A stretch of 64,000 bases of DNA, taken from assembly GCA_014281115.1 (NCBI GenBank), contig JACONQ010000009.1, forward strand, positions 2,790,001 through 2,854,000. Reading direction: 5' to 3'. Shown here piece by piece: positions 58,252-64,000 of this stretch (positions are counted from its first letter, which is position 1; the number at the start of each line of letters is the position of its first letter). Position numbers and translations under genes: made by a program. The notes below the pieces were generated by a model. The model made no database searches and had not been told where the DNA came from. It saw only the letters and a list, made by a program, of their open reading frames with translations. Source of the DNA: Laburnicola sp. R22_1 (taxonomy: Eukaryota; Ascomycota; Dothideomycetes; Pleosporales; Didymosphaeriaceae).

Positions 58252-59839
58252 TATATACACTTTAAATATAAAGTAGAATAAGTAGTAGCTAGAAAAAAAA
58301 GTCTTTATATAGCTATATAATATAGCTTCTTAATTATAATACTTAGAATAATTATTTTTAGCTTATAAATCTTCTAGATATATTGTAAAATATATTTAGA
58401 ATAACTTTTAATATGTTTTAGTAAGCTTAAAGAAGAGGAAAAGTGTTTAAGACTAGGTAAAAGATAAGAAGAGTACTATTACTACTTTAGGTCTTATTTA
58501 GGCTCTTAGCTATATTAAAAAGAGTATTAGAATATATTCGAATTATATTCTAATACTGCTAAGTAGGCTAGAAATAAATTTTATGGAACTAAATAATTTC
58601 TTTCTCTTCTTATAGTAATTGCTATATTAGTGTCTCTAGAATATATTTAGAATATTATACTAATATATTCTAGTTTAAAAAAGATAGACCTTTAGAATCT
58701 AAAGAAGCTTAATATCTATAATAGATTTAGAAGTAGACTTAATTATTATATACTATCTATAATTAGTAAGAGATTCTTTAGAAACTAGAAAAGAGAAATA
58801 AGTAAGTATATCTAAATTAATTTAGGTATAGGCTAAAATATATTTAGAATATAAATAAAAACTATTTAAGGTAGCTAAGATAGCTAAAAGTCTAATTATA
58901 ATTTTAGATAATAATAATTAAGGACCTAAGACTACCTTTTAGCTTCTTAGGATATATAAAAAGTTAAAAAATAAGCTTAAAACCTAAAGAAGGCTCTTAG
59001 TTATAATTAAGATTAATAGTATAATTATCTCTATTAGTGTAGTTGTCTCTAATTAGATTCTTACTAGTACTAATACTAGGGCTAAGATATATCTTACTAA
59101 AACTTATTTATATTATATTCTAAATATATATTAGTAGTATATACTTAATTTAAGAGTAGATTCTCTTATTAAATTAGTAACTATAAGTTAAAAAAGTTTA
59201 ATTAAAATTAAAAAAATCAAACTAGTATTAAATAGAGAGAGGCTTTAGTTTAAAAAGGAGAAAATTAAGTTTAAAAGAATATAAAATAGATAGTAGTGTT
59301 AGTAAAAACCTATTTCTAATATATTCTAAACTTGTTTTAGTTAGCCTTAAAAAGTCTAATATTTAATTACGCATTTTTACTTTAATTTTTTCTTTTAAAC
59401 TACTCTTACGCAACTATAAACCTACATCTTAAAGAGTTTACACATATAAAAATATATTTAGACACTATATTAATAGTATAAAGACTAGAAAACACTTTTA
59501 GAAAGTATACCTAAGTTTGCCACTAATAATAAGAGCGAATATAATATTCTAATAGAAAAAGTCTTTTATAGAGCCTCTTTTAGAAAGGAATCTTCCTAGC
59601 TATATAGTATAAGACTTTTTAAATTTATTTTAAACGTGTTTTAACTTTAATAGAAAAATTTAAAATCTAGAGCACCCTTATAACCTATCTTAAACGCTAT
59701 TATACCTATACGCTAATTTTAAAGATTACTATTAGATAAAGTAGCACTTTTAAGCTTTTTAAAGCTTAGAAGCTATACTAAGCTTTTTAGGACCTTAAAT
59801 ATATTCTAAATATAATTAGAATATATTTAATTAACACCT

Positions 59840-60003
59840 AGCCTCCTCCCTAGAAGTAGCCTAAGAAGCAGCCTAAGAAGTAGCCTAAGAAGCAGCCTAA
59901 GAAGTAGCCTAAGAAGTAGCCTAAGAAGTAGCCTAAGAAGTAGCCTAAGAAGTAGCCTAAGCAGCCTAAGGAGCAGCCTAAGGAGTAGCCTAAGGAGTAG
60001 ATT
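59840..60003. repeat. 12-bp minisatellite, RIP-altered
   Basis: About 13 tandem units of CCTAAGAAGTAG or CCTAAGAAGCAG, ending in CCTAAGGAGTAG variants. TAG/CAG alternation and CCTAAG fit RIP of CCCAAGAAGCAG, which would encode a Pro-Lys-Lys-Gln repeat. Confidence 0.8.
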
Positions 60004-60048
60004 AAAGCTCTATAATATAAGGTAAGTAACCTAAAGTGTTAGTAGAAG

Positions 60049-60364
60049 TGTCAGATATAGGGGTATTCTTGATGAGATGAGATGGGAAGTGGTATGGTTG
60101 ATTGATTGATATTTTTTCCTTGTTCCTCCTGGAGAAGCTCGGCTATCGCGAGAAGTATCTATCTAGTGCCAAGACACACTAGTACTATTTGGGATAGTAC
60201 AGGGGCAGTGCAAAATAGTGGTGCGCCGGCCTCTTTTGATTTTACAGTAAAAATACTGTGATTTACACTAATTGTCAGTGTGTATAGACCATATAATCGG
60301 ACACACCTACCCACCGTAATTCATAGTGAAATCACAGTGATTTACAGGGACTGTCTATCTGACA
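60049..60364 (-). mobile_element. Solo LTR, same family, opposite orientation
   Basis: 316 bp, TGTCAGATATAGG to GTCTATCTGACA, target AGAAG at 60044-60048 and 60365-60369. Shares GGAGAAGC.CGGCTATCGCGA and GTGCGCCGGCCTC with CopC LTRs, and CAGTG clusters with 57960-58251. GC-normal inside AT-rich DNA. Confidence 0.88.
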
Positions 60365-62442
60365 AGAAGAAAGGCAAAGTAAGATAATTAAATATATTCT
60401 AAATATATTTCTAATATATTTTAGGTTAACTTTAATAAATATTATTAAATCCTTTGCTAAAAGAGATACCTAATACCCTATTTAATCTATACTAAGGAGG
60501 GTAAGTGAGTTTACTCTATAAAGGAAAACTATAGGAATAAAATAGTATTTTAAGTTTAGAATATATTTTTTTACTTTTTTATTTAATTACTTTATATAAA
60601 AACTTTACTTAGAGAAACTTTATAGTAGTATAAAGGAAATAGATTTATAAATATATACTAGAATATGGTTATACTATCTATAACCTAAAGTGCCTAGTGT
60701 TCTTATAGTAGTTACTACTAGAAATATAGTTATCTACTATATTAATCTTAAAATTAAACTAGTAATTTTAGAATATATTTAGAATAGCTTTTAAATAAGT
60801 TTTAACTTACTTACCTTAGATATTATTACTATACTAAGCCTAATAGATATTATATAGAGTAGTCTTACCTAGAATATAGAAAATTTAAGTTATCTTAGCT
60901 AGATTATGCTATATAATATTAGTAAAATATATTTAAAATAGAATTAGAATATATTCTTACCTTGCTAGTATTAGGGTCCTAAGAGATAATTATAGGTAGT
61001 ATATAGGCTAGTATACCTAAGTCTACTATAATACGCTAGTAGCGCGCTATCTATATAGTATTCTCTAGCTTTATACGCCTATTATACTTATTTATTAAGG
61101 CCTAGTACTATTTTAGAATATATTTAGAATAAGATTAAATTATATTTTACTAATACTTACTCTTTTAGATCTAGATAAAGGTAGTGCTAGGCTAGTTAAT
61201 AGAATTATTAGTCTTAGCTACTTTTAATAAGTGCTATTTAATAATATAGATAACTAGTGTACCTTAGATGGTAAAATAAGCCTATAAAATTATTAGCACT
61301 CTTAAAATATATTTTAACTTATCCAGTAGAGATTATTACTATTATATATATATAACACTTTACCTCTATATATCTAATAATTTTCTTACTATTAGTGTTT
61401 TCTTTAAACTCTAAATAGCTCTTAGGAAGAACTATTATAGCTAGATATTTCTAGTAGGCTTATTAAAACATATTTAGAATATAATATAAATATATTTTAA
61501 GATTTATACTTATAAAATTACTAAGGGCGGCTATAGTAGTGATAGTAGAGGTAGTAGAGGTAGAGAATTATAGAAATAGGGAAGAAAGAGCAAATATATT
61601 TAGATTTTAATTTTAACTTGTTTATAGGCGCTATTCTACGTTAGTAGGTAGAGTACGCTAGCTATATTTTAGGTTACCTAACTCTAATTTTAAGTCAGAT
61701 TAACGTGTACGTACATATAGAAAGAATGGGTCTAAAAAGGTTAACTTTTTATATAGAAGAAAGAAAGGATATTAAAAATATTCTAGATATACTAGAGGCT
61801 AATATTAAGAAGATAAAAGTTATCTAAGTAAGTTATTTGTCTCTATAAATATAGCACTAGTTAAAACCCTTTCGCCGCTTATGTGCTAAAAGAGATTCCT
61901 TAATATATAAGGTATAGTATTAACTATTATATCTTATAAAACTTAATAAAATACTCTAATAGCTTAGAAGCCATACTAGCCTTAATAAACTAAATCTTCT
62001 TTTTATAAAGTGTAAAGTCTCTATTTACTATTACTATAGCTTTAATGTATTCTAGCTAACTATAAGTTGTATTACTTTAAGGTGTCTCTAAAATATCTTA
62101 CTTTTAGTAGAACTAATAAGTTAAATGTTTATTAACAAAAATTATATTAAGAAAACTATGAAGCGGATAAAGGTATACTTGCTACCCTAGTAGTTACAAC
62201 TACTTATCTACTATAGAGCAACCATCCTAATAATAAATTACTATTGGCAAGGCTGCTACTTATTTATACATATAGAACAGATTTAAATTTTAATCTACTT
62301 TTTAAGAGATATAATATTACGGAGATTATTAACACAGTATGTTTTTTATATTATCGTATAATCTAAACTATATTGGCGAGACTGTAATTTCTCCTATATA
62401 TAAACGCTAATACTTACTTCATAGAATATATCCTGCCATGCG

Positions 62443-63401
62443 ATGCTTATTGCGAGAAATCCAAATGTGTCTCTACCACTGGCCACCTCCATCTCTGCGT
62501 GTAGTGAGAGCCTAAAACTCCTCGATAACCTAATGGCCCACTATCCATACCATACTCCGCGTTTCTCTGAGTTTTTACTTCCGATCCTCAAGATACTTAA
62601 TAAGGTTACCATCCCTTCACCTCCCCTACAGCCCCCTATATCGTGCCTGATCAACTCGCTCGTCCACCTCGAGCTCGCGGACACAAATACTCGAAATTTC
62701 GAACAGGATCCTTTGTTTCCACGGTTTAATAGTAACATAAATATGGATCGATTGGTCTATATCTGTGATCTCGCTACCTAGGCTTACAATGACGAGGAAA
62801 TGGATAAACATGTCTCGCCGCTTGTGCAAGCTTTCCTACGAATTGCGGAGCTTGCCCCACCCGGTCCGAAAGCACGTTTACATGCGCTCCTTCTGCCGTC
62901 CAACGCAGATTGAGAAAGGGTGCTTGGTACAGGCGACTCCTTACTGGCAAGGCTATTGAGGCTTTCTGCTGCACTGGCAGCACCTAATCTCAGACAACTT
63001 GTTCCAGCCTTACTCTTCGAACTCTCCGACAAAGACGTACAATGGTTCGTGCACAATATTGGGTATCGATATGCGGCTGGTTTTCTGCAGCTCAATGGCC
63101 TACAACTCGCATTGGGTGCACTAGATGACGATGCTGGGGGTGGAAACAACGACAACGGCACAAAAGCAGACGTCGAAACCTTTTAAGTCAATCCTATTAC
63201 GGGCCAGGCACGAGACATGGAACCGAAGCTTCACATACCAGAGATGACTGATGAAGAGAAGGAGCGTGAAGCAGAGCGGCTCTAGCCTTTTTCTGTCTTT
63301 CTTTCCTGACTTTACCCAGGTTCCGAGCAACCGGGGTTGTAGACGTTGAGAACCCGGTAGCTCAAGCCGTGCGTGAAGGTCGATTTGAGGAACTCGACTA
63401 A
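62443..63401 (+). pseudogene. Ric8/synembryn (G-alpha exchange factor), C-terminal relic
   Basis: Ric8 is a cytosolic chaperone and exchange factor for G-alpha subunits. One frame runs 62443-63283 and reads like the C-terminal half: PPLQPPISCLINSLVHLEL, DPLFPRFNSNINMDRLVYI, TGDSLLARLLRLSAAL, LVPALLFELSDKDVQWFVHN, VNPITG and MTDEEKEREAERL, then after an acceptor at 63319 ATGVVDVENPVAQAVREGRF ending EELD-stop at 63401. Stops in frame: TAG 62779, TGA 62911 (probably from CGA), TAA 63184, TAG 63283. The exon end around FVLFER and its donor are missing, and the 5' half is absent, lost in the AT-rich DNA left of 62430. A dead copy; the organism presumably has a working one elsewhere. Confidence 0.82.
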
Positions 63402-64000
63402 GCTGGAGCTAACATTAGAATGCGGGAGGTGGATGGCAGGAGATACCCTTGAGATCCATAGCGCAGCTAACTTGTTGTTCGTATTGAGAAACCGGCAAAC
63501 AACGTATCAATCGCTCAATTCAAGGGAAACCTTGCGTTCCTAACCTCCAACGTCCGGCCCCTCAGCGCGACACCACTCCTCTTCACCTCTTACTCGCGCC
63601 AAATCCAATGGCACTCAACTCATCCAAGACCTCGGCGACATGGTGAATGCCACTGCAACTCGCGAAGTCGCAGTCGCATCTCAGATAAGACTAATTAACC
63701 TCAACGCCACATCGCGCAAGTAAGTGCAAGCAATAGGCTCCGCAGATGCGGATAGGTACAATTTAGTTAAAGGAGATAGAACGCATCTTAATACGCACAA
63801 AAGCAATGTTTTCAGAAGGATAGAAGCTGGTTTAATTCTTAAGAGTAATAGGAATTTGGGCCAGTAGATTACGAAGAATGCGACGCGTAGCCATCTGATT
63901 ATGGAGGGTGTGTACGCTTGAGTATCCACTAGACGACTCTGGAGTATACGAATTTTACATTTCCGTTGGCTGAGCCGTGCATTACAGATGTGGAAATTAA
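63402..64000. other. Right end, no gene assigned
   Basis: Normal composition. A plus-strand frame around 63620-63720 and a minus-strand ORF 63929-63681 show no family motif. A gene running off the right edge cannot be excluded. Confidence 0.4.

Larger units (their letters stand above)
55553..62420. other. AT-rich RIP desert
   Basis: Nearly 7 kb dominated by TA-rich strings such as TTCTAAATATATTTTA and GAATATATTCTAA. No coding frame of any length and no recognisable domain. It is interrupted only by three GC-normal solo LTRs and a 12-bp tandem repeat. Probably very old repeats mutated beyond recognition. Confidence 0.75.

Overview
The window looks like a chromosome segment of a filamentous ascomycete (Pezizomycotina). 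Host genes have short GT..AG introns of about 50-80 bp. Repeats carry the C-to-T / G-to-A signature, mostly at CpA, of repeat-induced point mutation (RIP), and large parts are AT-rich and gene-free. Domain identities come from recognising motifs by eye; no database search was run.

Layout: 1-1884 is GC-rich DNA without a recognised gene, with a tandem repeat at 533-850. 1890-7130 is a RIP-damaged Ty1/copia element (CopA, minus strand). 8052-9113 is the only host gene that reads intact: a quinate/shikimate dehydrogenase with two introns (minus strand). 9677-22903 is a stack of nested elements: an AT-rich outer inverted-repeat element, a Fot1/pogo DNA transposon, a solo LTR inside its transposase, CopB inside its right inverted repeat, and CopC beside it. 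At 23128-25043 follows a quinate-permease-like (qa-y/qutD type) gene with one in-frame TAA. Without the stack it would sit divergently next to the dehydrogenase, so the stack probably split a quinate-utilisation gene pair.

25555-30910 is CopD, whose single 1,571-codon gag-pol frame is broken only by nonsense changes. 31122-32445 is a Tc1 (DD34E) transposon with one stop. 32800-33494 is a berberine-bridge-type FAD oxidase with its middle deleted. 34232-39145 is a cytochrome P450 split by a hAT transposon (34796-37847, perfect 8-bp target duplication) and separately broken by a stop and a 3' deletion. 39582-43441 holds three damaged neighbours that resemble a sugar-utilisation cluster: a GH35/DUF5597 beta-galactosidase-like gene, the C-terminal part of a fungal transcription factor, and an MFS sugar transporter lacking its N-terminus.

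44343-55547 holds two same-strand copia elements (CopE, CopF) of identical length (5,511 bp), 183 bp apart, with very different RIP loads along their length. 55553-62420 is an AT-rich RIP desert containing three undamaged solo LTRs and a fossil 12-bp minisatellite. 62443-63401 is a relic of the Ric8/synembryn gene with four stops.

Most host genes here are broken by several unrelated means (transposition, deletion, frameshift, nonsense), so this looks like a dispensable or subtelomere-like compartment. All six copia elements and the four solo LTRs have intact target-site duplications, so the order of insertion can be read. The two copia groups have primer-binding sites matching the anticodon arm, not the 3' end, of two different tRNAs (initiator Met and Lys-CUU).
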